The position numbers were made by a program, and so were the translations under genes. Below, piece by piece: positions 33,489 to 45,863 of a stretch of 64,000 bases of DNA. Source of the DNA: Laccaria trichodermophora (Eukaryota; Basidiomycota; Agaricomycetes; Agaricales; Hydnangiaceae); NCBI GenBank assembly GCA_018417955.1, contig JACTVC010000003.1, forward strand, positions 2,790,001-2,854,000. Direction: 5' to 3'. The first letter of the stretch is position 1. Every line of letters begins with the position of its first letter. The notes under the pieces were generated by a model. It made no database searches. It was not told the origin of the DNA and worked only from the letters and a program-made list of their open reading frames with translations.

Positions 33489-36400
33489 ATGCGTCCCGTG
33501 CACTCTCACGAAATTCCTTCTCCTGGAACCCATGAACTTTCCGTTTCTCCTTTCAACCTTGATGACTATCCAAGCGGCCGAGAGGTCATCTTCGTCGGTG
33601 CGTTGGTCTTTTTAAGTCCATTCATCGCCAGTTGCTTATCTTATCTGAGTACAGTCGGTCTTGGAATGGTCGGAATAGGTGCTGTGGCTTTATCCCATCC
33701 AAACACATCCATTGACTGCTCAAAGCTTTCATTGAGAAACTCCTCAATCTCGACGAGAGCAACAAGTACTTCATCGTGACTTGCGGAGAGGAGGTACATT
33801 TCGCTTATAATCGAGTTGGGTCAGTCATATTTCCAATGAGTATTATGCCTTCAGTTCAAATTGTCGCGCTCAGATTAACAGAGTATTTCGAGCATCGCAA
33901 CGTGTGTAAATTAGACGTCATTTGCCTTGACATGTCTTATCTTCCTCTTAGGTGTCAAATCTCTACCTAAACCCGCCTTCCTGGTACGCCGAACAACAAC
34001 CAGACCGATTCCGCTACCATCTCTCTGAAACCGTCACATCCATATCCCAGGAAGCTCACCTTGTTCATACGAGCAAGGGTAGATCATTCCGATACGATAA
34101 GCTTGTCCTAGCCACCGGTTCCGGTGCTGGTCTTCCGCCATACATATCCCAAAACGAAGTTACTAAAACTCGAGGAGTCTTTGTGTACCGCAACATCTCG
34201 GACCTCGACGGCATCATCTCATACGCGGCGAAAGAAGGAGTAAACCATGCCGTAGTTGTTGGTGGCGGGTTGCTTGGGTTGGAAGCTGCCAAAGCGGCAT
34301 ATGATCTGGAAACGTGAGTTTCCTTCCATCCCTTTAACCGTCAGAATCATCTTATTGTTCACCCCACAAAGTATATCCCAAGTTAGCATCATAAACCGCC
34401 AAGCCTACCCCCTATCGCGTCAGTTAGATGCAGACGCGGGGAAGATGGTACTCAACAAGATTGAAGCCATGGGAGTCCAAGTGCTCGTCAACTGTTCTCC
34501 CTCGGCGCTGCTCACCGCCGCCGCAGACGATGAATCGGAAGATAGAACTTTTACCGGGTTCAAGCTACACGACGGATCCATCTTCAACGCTGATCTAGTC
34601 ATTTTTGCGATAGGTATCAAACCCCGCGACGAGCTGGCGAAGAGCAGCGGCATTGAGTGCCACCCCAGAGGCGGAGTTGTCGTCGGGGACGATCTTCAGA
34701 CCTCCGCAAAGGATATATACGCGGTGGGCGAGTGCGCTAGCTGGAAGGGAAACTACTATGGCTTAATCGCACCCGGAAGTACGTGTGCCGTTCTTTTATC
34801 AGCCCAATGAAGGCTCACTGATGTTTGCAAGTTGAAATGGCTGATATCTTGTCATTCAACCTTACTCAAACCGAGTCTCATGCTCCAAGGAAGATGAATG
34901 CCCCGGATTTGAGCACCAAACTCAAGTAGGCGTCAGAAAATAACCCTCGTCTTACTTCTTGTCATCTGACACCTGAATAACGTTAGACTCATGGGAGTTG
35001 ATGTCGCCTCCTTCGGTGATTACTTTGCGGATAAACACGGTTCTCCCGAGACTCGGGTGCTGGCCGTCGCCCTTGACAATAAATCAAAATCGGTGGATCC
35101 AGCCAAACCCGCCATTGAACTTACCACGCAAGAAACAAGCACAACGGTTTTGGAGTCCAGGCTGCTTGCATCGAAACGAGGGCGTGGTGCGGATGAACCC
35201 ATCAAATGCCTCGTTTACAATGATCCATTCAGCTCGACGTACAAAAAATACATATTTACTGCGGACGGTAAACACCTGCTTGGGGGTATGATGATTGGTG
35301 ATGTCAGTGACTTTGTGAAGCTAGTGGCGATCGTCAAAAAGAAGGTCGGCATCATTATCCTGTCCTATTGATCTACTTCAAGGTATATCAATACAGAAAC
35401 CATTGGACGTACCCCCTTCGCAGTTTATCACCGGTTCAAAAAAGGAAGGCGCTGACGATGGGAATGATCTCGATGATGATGCTCAAGTCTGTAGTTGTCA
35501 CGTAAGCTTGTCTCCTCTTGGATATTCTTCCCATCTGACAAAAACCAGAACGTCTCGAAAGGCGATATAGTCAAATGCGTTAAAGGCGGAGAATGCACCG
35601 ACGTTGGGATCTTGAAGAAAAAAACGAAAGTCGGCACAGGGTGTGGTGGCTGCATGCCTCTGGTTTGTCTATCCGCCCACCATAACCATATAGACTTACT
35701 GACAACGGTCTTTACAGGTCACTGGCATCTACAACGCCGAGATGAGAAAGGCCGGACACACGCTCTCCAATAATCTATGCCTACATTTCAACATGGCGCG
35801 CGTCGACCTATTCAATATCATAAAAATCAAACAACTTCAAACTTTTGCAGAAATAATGAAGGCCGTCGGGGTGAACAATGACTCTATCGGGTGCGAGATA
35901 TGCAAGCCTGCGATTGGCAGCATTTTATCAAGCTTGTAAGCCTATCTAAAATCCTAAAAAGGGAGTTGAATGACTTTTCGATGCTATAGATATAATGAGC
36001 ATGTAATGAAGCCCGAGCATCATCAAAACCAGGACACCAACGACCGGTACTTGGCTAATATTCAGAGAAATGGGACTTTTAGCGTTGTTCCACGTATCGC
36101 TGCGGGTGAAATCACCCCAGAAGGACTCATTGCTATTGGCCAAGTCGCGAAGAAGTATAAGTTGTATACCAAGGTACGTAGTTTCCTTCCACCGCCCGGG
36201 ACATATAGATAAGATAAGATATCTACAGATCACGGGAGGCCAACGCATCGATATGTTCGGCGCGTCGAAATCCGACCTTCCGGCCATTTGGGGCGAGCTC
36301 AATGCAGCAGGTTTTGAAAGTGGTCAGGCGTACGGCAAGAGCCTCAGGACGGTCAAATCATGCGTCGGGACTACTTGTCCGTCATGTCGTTCATTTAGCG

Positions 36401-37860
36401 AGGTGATTTACTGACTCATTTATATTTAGGGTGCCGTTATGGTGTAGGGGATTCCGTTGGGTTGGCTATTCAGCTGGAGAACCGATACCGTGGGGTTCGC
36501 AGCCCTCATAAATTCAAAGGCGGTGTTTCTGGGTGTATCAGGGAGTGCGCGGAAGCGCAAAGCAAAGATTTTGGCGTTATTGCCACGGATAAGGGGTGGA
36601 ATAGTGGGTTGTTATCTGATGTCTTCCTGGTCTATCCCACTAACCTGTCTTTCCAGTTTTCGTGGGTGGTAACGGCGGTGCGAATCCTGTGCGTCAATTG
36701 AATCCATTGACTATCAGCAGTTTTCTCACTATGTTTTGAAGCGACATGCAGAGCTTTTTGCGAAGGACGTTCCACCCTCGAAAGTGATCAGGATCATCGA
36801 CCGATATCTCGCTTATTATATTATGACTGCGGATAGACTTCAGCGCACCGCCAGGTGGATTGAGAGCATGGATGGTGGCATTGAGGTTCGTCATCGATAC
36901 AGGGAAAAAGACCTATATCTCACTTTGCACAGAAACTTCGCAAAGTAATTCTTGAGGATGAGCTCGGGATATGCACCGACTTGGACGCGTTCATAGATAA
37001 TCTGGTGAATTCATATGAAGATGAGTGGGCAACTGTCGTCAAAGGTATTCACATCCATTCGTGGTTTCCACCTCTGACGCTCATCCCCTCATAAAAGACC
37101 CTGCAAAACGCCAGCAGTTCAAACAGTTCGTCAATACGGAAGAACAACGTCCACAAGCAGAAATAATCAATCAGCGCGGACAGATGCGACCTGCCGATTG
37201 GCCCAAGGCCACCCCTTCTATCAAGTTCTCCGCAGACCAATTGACTACCCCTCAGAGCGAGTGGAGATGGACCACGGTCGCTTCGAAAAGGGACATGATG
37301 CCATCGGAAAACGGAACTACCAGCGTTGCTATTCTATATGGCGACACACAACTTGCCGTTTATCATGTGCCCAAGCGAGGGTATTATGCTACTCAGCAAA
37401 TGTAAGCAGGTTTTACGCTTGCGGGTAGACATACTCACTGTATATAGGTGCCCGCACCGTCGCGCGTTCGTTCTAGACCATGGTATTGTCGGCGATACAC
37501 CAACTGGTGAACTTGTAAGGGGGTTCTTGTTCGAATTCGCTTTTACTTGCTTACCTTGGTCTGCAGTATGTCTCTTGCCCGCTGCACAAGCGGAACTTCA
37601 GCCTCACATGTGGGAAAGGCTTGAGCGACACCGAGTACGATATCCTTGCGTTCCAGGCCCGTGAAGATCCCGAAAACGAGAATGATATTCAACTATTTCT
37701 TCCGCCGAAGCAGGATATTGATGCTGTTCTTGGGACGGAAAAGTGGATGGTGAGGCAGGCTGAATCAGAAGCCCTTGGATTGAACGGAACGACGGAAATT
37801 GAGTTCATAGGAATCAAAGAAGGTAGCCAGTTATGCGGAGACCCTAAATTAGAGTGGTAG
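33489..37860 (+). CDS. niiA: Nitrite reductase [NAD(P)H], ferredoxin-independent, with Rieske C-terminus
   Basis: Catalyses six-electron reduction of nitrite to ammonium in the cytosol. It is a many-exon gene. The FAD/NAD(P)H oxidoreductase module comes first (VGLGMVGI, DKLVLATGSGAG, VVVGGGLLGLEAAKAAYDLE, DIYAVGECASW). A [2Fe-2S] BFD-like segment follows (CSCHNVSKGDIVKC, GTGCGGC), then the sulfite/nitrite reductase repeats (TGGQRIDMFGASKSDLPAIW). The siroheme/[4Fe-4S] ligands are TVKSCVGTTWCRYGVGDS and GCIRECAEAQ. The C-terminal Rieske [2Fe-2S] domain shows CPHRRAF and CPLHKRNFSL. All cofactor cysteines and histidines expected are present. Introns are about 50-60 bp; two very short exons encode the start of the FAD motif. 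Length about 1,100 residues, as usual for fungal NiR. It heads a co-oriented cluster with transporter and nitrate reductase. Functional by sequence. Confidence 0.95.
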
Positions 37861-38153
37861 TAAATGCTCAAAAAGCGCAACATACTTCATTTTTCATTCT
37901 ATCCCCACCTTCATTTGATGAATCTTTTGAAGCAGTCAGCGTGGTGAGCTGCCAAACGCGTACTGGGTTGTCTAGGCTTTCATTGAAAGATCAATAACTA
38001 CCGTCCATGTGTGTAAGTACTTAAGTACCCAGAGTTGAAATAGCCCGTGACGATCACGCAATGACATTATTGATTTGAAAGCATCGCGATTATCTCTGTT
38101 TACATCCCTCCTTCATCCTTCCATCATCTACCACCTCTGACAACGTGAACACC

Positions 38154-38940
38154 ATGTCGAACGTTCTCCCAGACCTCCCTTATGCATATGACGCTCTTGA
38201 GCCTTATATCTCCCGCCAGATCATGGAGCTTCACCACAAAAAGCACCACCAGACGTATGTCAACGCTCTCAACGCCGCAGAGAGTGCCTACGCCCAAGCT
38301 TCCACACCAAAGGAGCGCATCGCCCTCCAGGCAGCCCTCAAATTCAACGGAGGAGGTACCTGACAGCCTTGTAACTCGTCAACTTCTTATCTAATCGCTG
38401 ATCCCACAATCAGGCCACATCAACCACTCTCTCTTCTGGAAGAACCTTGCCCCTTCTGCTGCAGTCGGAAAAGGTACCGGAGGTGAATTGCAAGACGGCC
38501 CACTCAAAGAGGCTATCATTGCTGCGTTCGGTAGCCTCGATAACTTGAAGAAAGAGTTCAACACAGCGACTTTGGGAATTCAGGGCTCTGGATGGGGATG
38601 GCTCGTGAGTTTAATGCCATGATCCTGTCAGGGTTTTTGTGTTTGACGATACATGTCGCACAGGGTTATAATACCTCAACGAGGCGCCTTGAGATCGCCA
38701 CCACGCCCAACCAGGATCCTCTCCTGAACCTCGTGCCCATCATCGGCGTTGATATCTGGGAGCACGCCTTCTACCTCCAGTATCTCAACGTCAAGGCTGA
38801 TGTACGTCGCGTTTATTCATTTTTTGCTGTCGTCATTGTCGTTGACTTGTGTTCGTCAGTATCTTGCCGCGATCTGGTCCGTGATCAACTTCCAGGAGGC
38901 TGAGAAACGTCTTGTCGAGGGAGCCGCACCCAAGCTCTAA
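38154..38940 (+). CDS. sodA: Manganese superoxide dismutase
   Basis: Converts superoxide to hydrogen peroxide and oxygen. Four exons encode about 200 residues. Metal ligands are in place: [16 protein letters not shown] (first His), [11 protein letters not shown] (second His), [15 protein letters not shown] (Asp and third His). The Gly/Trp-rich active-site stretch [13 protein letters not shown] is present. The pattern is Mn-type. The N-terminus ([20 protein letters not shown]) begins directly at the mature domain with no targeting peptide, so a cytosolic enzyme is inferred. The start chosen is the ATG immediately before the conserved domain. It lies about 290 bp after nitrite reductase, same strand, inside the nitrate cluster, which is unusual company. 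Confidence 0.95.
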
Positions 38941-39503
38941 CCTGCAAAGCAATTGGGCAATGGATCTTGAATGGGGGAGGCAAGCGAAGTAGTGTAAGAA
39001 GGAGTAAATAAGAGTATCAGCTAACAAGAATTCAAATATTCGAAAGTTTTGTTTCGCTGTCCCTCAGCATCTCGGGCGAGTCGGGCCGGAAAGCGGGGCA
39101 GAAAGGCTGGTCAAATCCGCCACTACAAGAATAAAACAAAAATATTTATTGACTTTCAACCTATGTTCGAAAACATCGAGGCGAAAAGGGTTATGAAGAC
39201 GCTCTTGAGGATCGACACTGTTCAGTTGTTTTTTGATATTATCTCATTCTTGCAATTGGATTCTTGGCGCGATGACATGGAAATGTACAGCCTCCAATTT
39301 TCCCTTTTCATTGACTCCCTTCACTCTAGTAAGAAACATCTGGGAAGAATGCTCAAGCTCTTTAAGAGGCTCAAGGACGAACTAAAAGGACCGAAGGACG
39401 AGGATGGATTAGCTTTTCTTGAGAAGCTTGAAACTACCCATTCCCCACCTGTGTCACTTTTTTTCCTGCGTCGACTTGGACCCTTCCCCTGCCACCTGAG
39501 ATC
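38941..39503 (+). other. Spacer with open frame upstream of the F-box gene
   Basis: From ATG 39163 an open, charged, helical frame (MFENIEAKRVMKTLLRIDTV onward, then KHLGRMLKLFKRLKDELK) runs to about 39460. There the F-box frame, displaced by one base, takes over without an obvious intron. The junction is a run of seven T (39457-39463). It could be an N-terminal extension separated by a frameshift, or unrelated sequence. Confidence 0.35.
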
Positions 39504-40601
39504 ATGTATATTATCATCGACAGCTACACCCCCACCAACGACCATGACACGCTGAAAGCGCTCTGCGTAACCTGCCGCTGCTTACGGCCTTATACCTCTC
39601 AACGGATCTTTTCTGATATATCTATCGGGGCTGGCGATTACATTGGTCATGGCGACGAGATGCAGAAGCCAGAACGATCCACAAAGACCCAAGCAGAGCG
39701 ATTCGCGAGAGTTATCCACCACTCCCCGCATCTCATCGCGTCCACCCATACCCTTCGCATCCACCACGCTAAAGGGCATAACGCGCCTTACCCAACAAGT
39801 CGAGAAGAGGCCAGCGTGATATACATCCTCAGCAGAGATTTGAAAAAGCTCACTTCGTTACAGCTCACCTGCAGGCTCCACTGGGCTTATCTCTTGTACC
39901 CGGTCAAGGACGCGTTTTTGGACGCTTTGAAACGACCGACGCTACGCGAGGTCAAGTTGGAGAATGTGATTGTCCCCCTTGATTCCATCGAGTCATGGAA
40001 TTTCCGGAGGTTGAACCTCACTTCCGTCTTGTTCATGCCACTGAACGACGACACCGACATATTTGGGCAGTTCGAGGAGTTGTGCTTTGGAGATGTGGTT
40101 GGTTTCCCCCGTTTTTTGGTGTCGTATTATGGCTGGAAACCGTTTCCCCACCTCCATACGCTCAAGTACAAAGGCACAAGGGAAGGCGTACCGCTGCTAC
40201 CTTCCGTGTTGAAGCGTTGCCCGTCACTTGAACGATTGCAAATTGATCCTAGTGATGATAATAGCCCTTTTGGTAAGTCATATTATGACAGCCTATCGCG
40301 CAATTTCTAATCAACCACATCAGTCACAACACTCAACCTGAAGAACATCCCGACAACCTTGAAGCGACTTATCTTATCCACCATTGCCGCCCTTCCTCCT
40401 TATCTTGTTGAATTTGGAATTTTCTCCAGTGAGTTAAATTGGCTGGCACATGGTCTACGAACTTGTCCAGCGGACAACTCAATTGAGCGGATCACTTTCG
40501 TCATTGACTCATTCGTTCGGCTGCGCCCAAACGAGTTGGGTATAGGGATTGGCGCGAAGTGGATGACGCGTTTTCTCCGCCTGGCTCTTGGAAATTTTTA
40601 A
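39504..40601 (+). CDS. F-box protein
   Basis: F-box proteins recruit substrates to SCF ubiquitin ligases. The F-box begins at or just before the chosen ATG (LPLPPEIMYIIIDSYTP, DHDTLKALCVTCRCLRPY, SQRIFSDI), followed by leucine-rich segments (LTSLQLTCRLHWAYLL, LREVKLENVIV, LERLQIDP). One intron (about 40274-40322) joins to the last exon ending GAKWMTRFLRLALGNF. The 39504 ATG starts inside the F-box helix. A preceding stretch (ASTWTLPLPPE) in the same frame fits better but has no ATG in that frame, so the annotated start may be wrong. It is located between SOD and the BTB gene within the nitrate cluster; no functional link is known. Confidence 0.7.
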
Positions 40602-41426
40602 AAATGGTCGAGGTAATCGCGTGCACCAATGAAGAAATTGGATTTGAAACTTTCTATGGAGATCTCATTAGTGTGGGGCATGATGGGATATCCTCTCTTG
40701 CGGAGAGGGCGGTAGTCAATTGGTACCACACTTAGTTCGCTTCATTGCGTAGCGGTGCGCAGAAATAGGTTCTCCTAGACAGCTTCGATATGATGTGAAG
40801 TCGTATCGACGATCACAAGACGACCATCATGATATGAAGCGCAGAAACACAAGAAGGATTACAGTCGTTTGCATGATTAATTGCCGGTTGGTTTTGTGAA
40901 AACCATGTTTGGCCTTGTGGTGCCCATCAACGGCAACACGATGCCGACGACCAACTTCTCCTCCAGCCCACCTTCTGTCCCCCAATGAGCATCAAATTTG
41001 AGCTTGAATCAACCAAGAGTCCCATTGCAGGAGTTTTTATGCTTTAAAATACTAACCAGAATGTCCATACAGGTGCGGGATCCTGGGGGTCGGGATCTGC
41101 CGTAAGGCACCATCAACTGTCAGCACGTTCAACAAAAAATGGAGCGGCAATTATACATGCAAACGACTGTACCCTTGTTTCAATTATTTTGAAGGGAGAC
41201 AATGTTTGGGGCTTTCAAGTTTTTGCCTTGGAAAGCTACGCCTAATTTCATATATCGTGAACCAAGGTACGACTTCACATATATAGAAGTCTGTCTAGGA
41301 CTCCGGAAAGACCACGTCTGATTCAACTGTCGCCCTTGGTCACATCACGTGGATGTGACCACCGTAACCAACTGATTTTTTTCCGCACCTCCGTTCAACG
41401 TTCACCATCTACAGTCTTCCCGGATT
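40602..41426. other. Intergenic
   Basis: 825 bp with no gene seen on either strand. It must hold the promoter of the BTB gene. Nothing else recognised. Confidence 0.5.
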
Positions 41427-42713
41427 ATGTCGCGTCGCCGGAGCCAAACGCCTGGTGAATACTTCTCTGAAAAGCCTCGAAAAACCCTTATGTCAAGGAT
41501 TTGTAGAGTTGCCTTCAACATCATTGGAGCAGGATACTACCATGGTGGACGCCCCTGACCTGGAAGATTCGCCAAACGGTGGAAAACGGAAACGTGAAGA
41601 AGAAGAGCTGAATTTAGGTAATGACAAGGGCTCCAAAAGGCTTCAGCCCTCCTATACGAAACACTCAAAGTTCTGGTTGTTGGATGGGAACATCCTCCTT
41701 CAAATCGAGACTACACGATACAAAGTCCAGAGAAGTCGATTGGCGTCCCAGTCGACTTGGTTCGAGAAATTGTTTGAGCAACATAGTGGGAAGGAGGCGG
41801 CCGAGGGCGACGAAGATAAAGAAGATATCAATGACGTCCTTCTAACGGTTGAATGTGTCGATGGGTTGGATCTCTTTCACCTCAATTCAACAGGGGTGAC
41901 GCGTGATGATTTTGATGCCTTGTTGACGGCCATGGATGACGGCATGTGAGTCGTCACTAGTGCGTCTTCGCGTTTATCTTTCTGACAGTTGTCAGATGCT
42001 ACTATCACGACACCCCCCATTTCCCAGTTATTGCATCAATTTTCCGCGCGGCGGATCGTCTACAATTCAAAAAGTATCTCGAGTTTGCCGAGAGAGTGAT
42101 CACTGAACAATTCTCCAATGACGTAGGCGACATAACCGTCGCAGAAATTCCATTCGCTGCCGAAGCCGTCGTTCTTGGGCGAAACTGGAATATCCCGAAA
42201 GTTCTCAAACGTGCCTTTTACGAGCTGGCGAGGATGAAGCACTCGCTCGAAGAACCCGCTCCTGAGGATGAAAAAGAAAGCAATGATGAAGGTGAGCGGG
42301 TTGGGGTTGTTCGATTAGCCTGCATTTCTGACCCTCTATCCCAAGATGATCCGGACGAAGCACTCGAGAAGCTCCATCCTGGTGACCTCGTTCGTCTCTT
42401 GAAGGTTTCAAAGTACCTCGGGACGGCCTGGCACGATACTGTATTCGCGCTCACGGCGCGATGCACCCAGAAACCGGCGCGATGCGAACATAGGTCTCGA
42501 CTCCTCTTAGAGCTCCGTGCCTCTATTTTACCCAAATACGAATTCGACCCCATTTGCGGCATACAAGAGCTCATGAAAATAGATCTGAAACTCAAAAATT
42601 ATTGCGAGTCCTGCGTTATAGCCATGAAGCGGATGTTGGAGACGAAACAAGATGATATGTGGGCGGATCTCGACGCATGGATTGGGCTGAACGTTGAATC
42701 CGACGAAGAGTAA
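41427..42713 (+). CDS. BTB/POZ domain protein
   Basis: BTB domains mediate dimerisation and often serve as adaptors for Cullin-3 ubiquitin ligases. The first exon MSRRRSQTP joins through a roughly 51-bp intron (GTGAAT...TTGTAG) to ELPSTSLEQDTT. After a basic/acidic stretch (GGKRKREEEE), the BTB core begins: KFWLLDGNILLQIETTRYKV, RSRLASQSTWFEKLFEQ, FHLNSTGVTRDDFDALLTAM. A second intron (41947-41996) follows, then FPVIASIFRAADRLQFKKYL. The remaining 200 residues are helical and charged, as in the large mushroom family of BTB proteins of unknown role. No zinc finger or kelch repeats. It lies upstream of the nitrate transporter, same strand. An alternative start is ATG 41541. Confidence 0.8.
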
Positions 42714-43331
42714 GCATTCTTTGCTTTCGGTAAGTGCAGTTTCCACTCTATCAATGCGCGTCTTTTGACTTTCTAATTTTCAAGCGCTCTCCGTTCATGT
42801 ACCTTTTTCTTGTCGTTTCTGCAGGGGCAGAACGACAGCTTGTTCCATTGTTGCTTGAGAAATATAGTTTTCAAACGACATGCGCGGCAGCACGTCTAGT
42901 CTCTGTGATCGAAGATTGGGGTTCTAAAGATATCGGCCTCAGAAATTTCAAGCTCGCTTCCGAATGCTTCAAACAAGACTCCACAGATAGCTGGATCAGG
43001 GTGGGCAAGATATGAGGGCTGGTGATATGATCTCCGATCGACCAGCCCCATCGGCGGTTTCTTTATCGACAGCTTGGAACGTTATCTGGTCCCCGCCCTG
43101 ACAGCCTTATCAAACGACGTTCCTTGGCTCAGGTTTGAGATACCATCCTATTGAGATAAGTACAACACCTTTCCATGGAGTCGAATTCTATTGAATTGCA
43201 CTGGGAAACAAGAAGACCTCAGATTCCGATCTCGAAGCCCTTTATCTTCCTGAGTCAGTGAGCAGGCATTTACATACCACCATTTCTGTTATCCAATCCC
43301 AACTTTCGCTCTTGACGGTTCTGAGCAAACT
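42714..43331 (+). promoter_or_regulatory. Nitrate transporter upstream region with GATA motifs
   Basis: 618 bp between the BTB stop and the transporter start. It contains CTTATC (43106-43111), GATAAG (43155-43160) and a further TTATC near 43082. These fit binding by a GATA-type nitrogen regulator. No gene is supportable; the leftward open frame at 43242-43472 is the shadow of the transporter's first exon. Confidence 0.45.
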
Positions 43332-45202
43332 ATGATCCACGAGACAGCACAGGAGGCTCCCCCATTCCAATGGTCCCACCTTTGGCGACCAGCGATTATC
43401 AACCCAATAAACCTCAAAAGCTACACCATCCCGATATTCAATCTCATGGACCCATATGGACGGGCATTCCATCTCAGTTGGCGTGCGTCTCTAGAATGCT
43501 GATGTTCTTGAGCTCCTTATTTATTCTTTCGTCTTAAAAGTTGGGTTTTTCGTCGCTTTCCTTTCGTGGTTTGCATTTCCACCGCTTATCCCGGACGCGA
43601 TCAAGTCAGACCTCCATCTATCCGCAGCCCAAGTTGCGAACTCTAACATCGTTGCATTGGTCGCGACACTGGCCGTACGGTTATTCGTCGGCCCTCTTGT
43701 CGACCAGTATGGGCCAAGGAAGGTCATGGCGGCAATCTTGATTCTCGGCGCAATACCTTCTGGCCTTGCGGGAACTGCGCACAACGCATCTTCGCTTTAC
43801 GTGTTGCGCTTTTTCATCGGGCTTTTGGGTGCGACGTTCGTCCCATGCCAGGCCTGGACTTCGTCCTTCTTTGACAAGAATTGCGTGGGAACCGCAAATG
43901 CTTTGGTTGGAGGATGGGGTATGTGTCTGTTCTTCGAGATGTTTACCACCGGCTGATGCATCTATGCGACTAGGAAATATGGGGTTGGTCTCTCACCGCT
44001 TGAGCCTGACTAAACTACTAATCTCGTCATCGTAGCGGTGGAGCGACTTTCGCAATCATGACTTCGCTCTATCAAAGTCTGAGGGCTCGCGGTTTATCCC
44101 AGCACATAGCTTGGCGGGCGTCTTTTGCCATAGTCCCGTACGTACCACAAAGATACAATTTGCAGTTGTAGCTAACATCATCTGCCTCAGCGCCCCTGTT
44201 TTGATCTTTGTCGCTGTCTTGACCATCATATACGGAACAGACCACCCTGCGGGAAAGTGGACCGAACGCCACAACATTCCCGCTACAGAAATAGCTGTTA
44301 CGCAAGGCCATGTCGGCAGCGACGAGAAGCTCGATGAAAAGGGGGTACGCGACACTTCCGTGACCATTCAGCCAGTCATTGCTTCTATCGATGTTGCCGT
44401 TAACGAGCGACTTACGATCAAAGCAGCATTGACAATTTTGGCGAGTCCTGTGACGTGGTTACCTGCCCTGGCATACTTGACGACTTTCGGAGTCGAATTA
44501 GCAATTGACAGCCAGATGTCCAATGTTCTCTTCGCCTTATACAGCAAAAAAATTCCTGGCTTCAGCCAAACGACGGCGGGATATTACACATCAATCTTGT
44601 AAGTCGTCTAATTTCGAATCTTCGGTTTCTTTTGCTAAAATTATCTTCAAGCGGCTTTCTCAACCTTGTTACGAGACCGCTAGGCGGATTTGTTGGGGAT
44701 CTTCTCTATCGATCATTCGGCACTCGGGGAAAAAAGGTCTGGACACTCCTGTGTGGTCTAATCATGGGCGCGGCTTTGATCGCAGGGGGATTTTATATCG
44801 AGGATCATCATACCCCTACAAAATCTCCATCATGTAAGGCTCCCGTCGGTTTATGTTTTGTTGTTGCACTGAACCCCCGTACAGTGGCTACAATCATGGG
44901 AGTCTTCTCCCTGGCTGTGATCTTCTCTGAACTCGGAAACGGCGCAAACTTTGCCCTGGTGCCCCACTGCAATGTCTACAACAATGTCAGTCTGATATTT
45001 ACATGATGGCTTAGGACATTTGATCGAAACTCTGTAGGGCGTCATGTCTGGTCTGGCTGGGTCTTTTGGTACCCTAGGAGGAGTCATTTTCACTTTGGTT
45101 TTCAGGTTTCAACCTGCCGCAGGAAAGGGTTTTTGGATTATGGGAATTATCTCCGTTGTTATAAATGTGCTCCTGTTACCTATCCCAGTTCCCGCCTATT
45201 AG
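43332..45202 (+). CDS. nrtA: Nitrate transporter, MFS / NNP family
   Basis: Imports nitrate across the plasma membrane by proton symport. Exon 1 (ATG 43332) encodes the cytosolic N-terminus with NPINLKSYTIPIFNLMDPYG and RAFHLSW, then splices to LGFFVAFLSWFAFPPLIPD, the first membrane helix. The MFS loop GPLVDQYGPRKVM and the first nitrate signature GGWGNMGGG are present; the latter is assembled through a 10-nt microexon (43974-43983). The second signature region is AGSFGTLGG near 45055. About 12 hydrophobic helices are visible, with a central cytosolic loop (residues about 210-260) typical of fungal members. The protein ends IPVPAY. It lies upstream of nitrate reductase with a 661-bp gap. All parts appear intact. 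Confidence 0.93.
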
Positions 45203-45863
45203 GTGCACTCTCGCCTCTTTATGCCTTCATCGCTTGTTCATGCACACAATGACCTCATTTTTTTAATGCCAATCCACCCGTGCAACGCATCGGACCGTCG
45301 CCAAATCCGAACTACACCGTATGATAAGTGATAAGTTGTTCATGCACACAATGACCCCATGATTTATTGTTTTTCATGCCAATCTGCGGTCACCTGCGAA
45401 AGAGCGATCCGCAAGTGACCGCAAGTGGCACGCAGATTTCTATATGCCCAATCCACTCGTGCAACGTATCGGACCGTCGCCAAATTCCAACTACACCGTA
45501 TGATAAGTGATATGGAGATAAGCCTTATCCGAAGCGCCTCATTGATGAAGGCGCTGGAGGTCATGTCAATTACTGATTGGGAAACGTACCACTCACTCAG
45601 GGAAAGATAGAGAATGAGGTGACGGGATCATCTAACAGAGAAGGGAGAAGACCACTGAGGCGATCGAGATAGGACTTAAGGGCGCTGAGAAAGTCCGCGG
45701 TGATGTGTGGGAAGAGATTGTTGGGAAAATTGGAGATTTTTGAGGTATCACGGCATAGAGGAGGAACGTTGCCGCATTAAGGAGGGCAGCTTGATTGATA
45801 AAAACACTACAGTATTCTATAAATTTGTGCATCCCAGGTCATTCCTTCCACTACTACAACAAA
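45203..45863 (+). promoter_or_regulatory. Nitrate reductase promoter with duplicated GATA-bearing segment
   Basis: A segment of about 65 bp (GTGCAACGCATCGGACCGTC through ATGATAAGTGATA) occurs at 45269-45334 and, with a few changes, at 45448-45513. Another phrase (TTCATGCACACAATGACC) occurs at about 45238 and 45341. Each 65-bp copy ends in GATAAG followed by GATA. Sites seen are GATAAG at 45323, 45330, 45502 and 45517, and CTTATC at 45524-45529. Such clusters are what AreA/Nit2-type regulators bind cooperatively. Confidence 0.6.

Noticed and set aside
43242..43472. Leftward 76-residue frame before the nitrate transporter
   Set aside because: The rightward strand encodes the conserved transporter N-terminus (NPINLKSYTIPIFNL); the leftward frame is a shadow.
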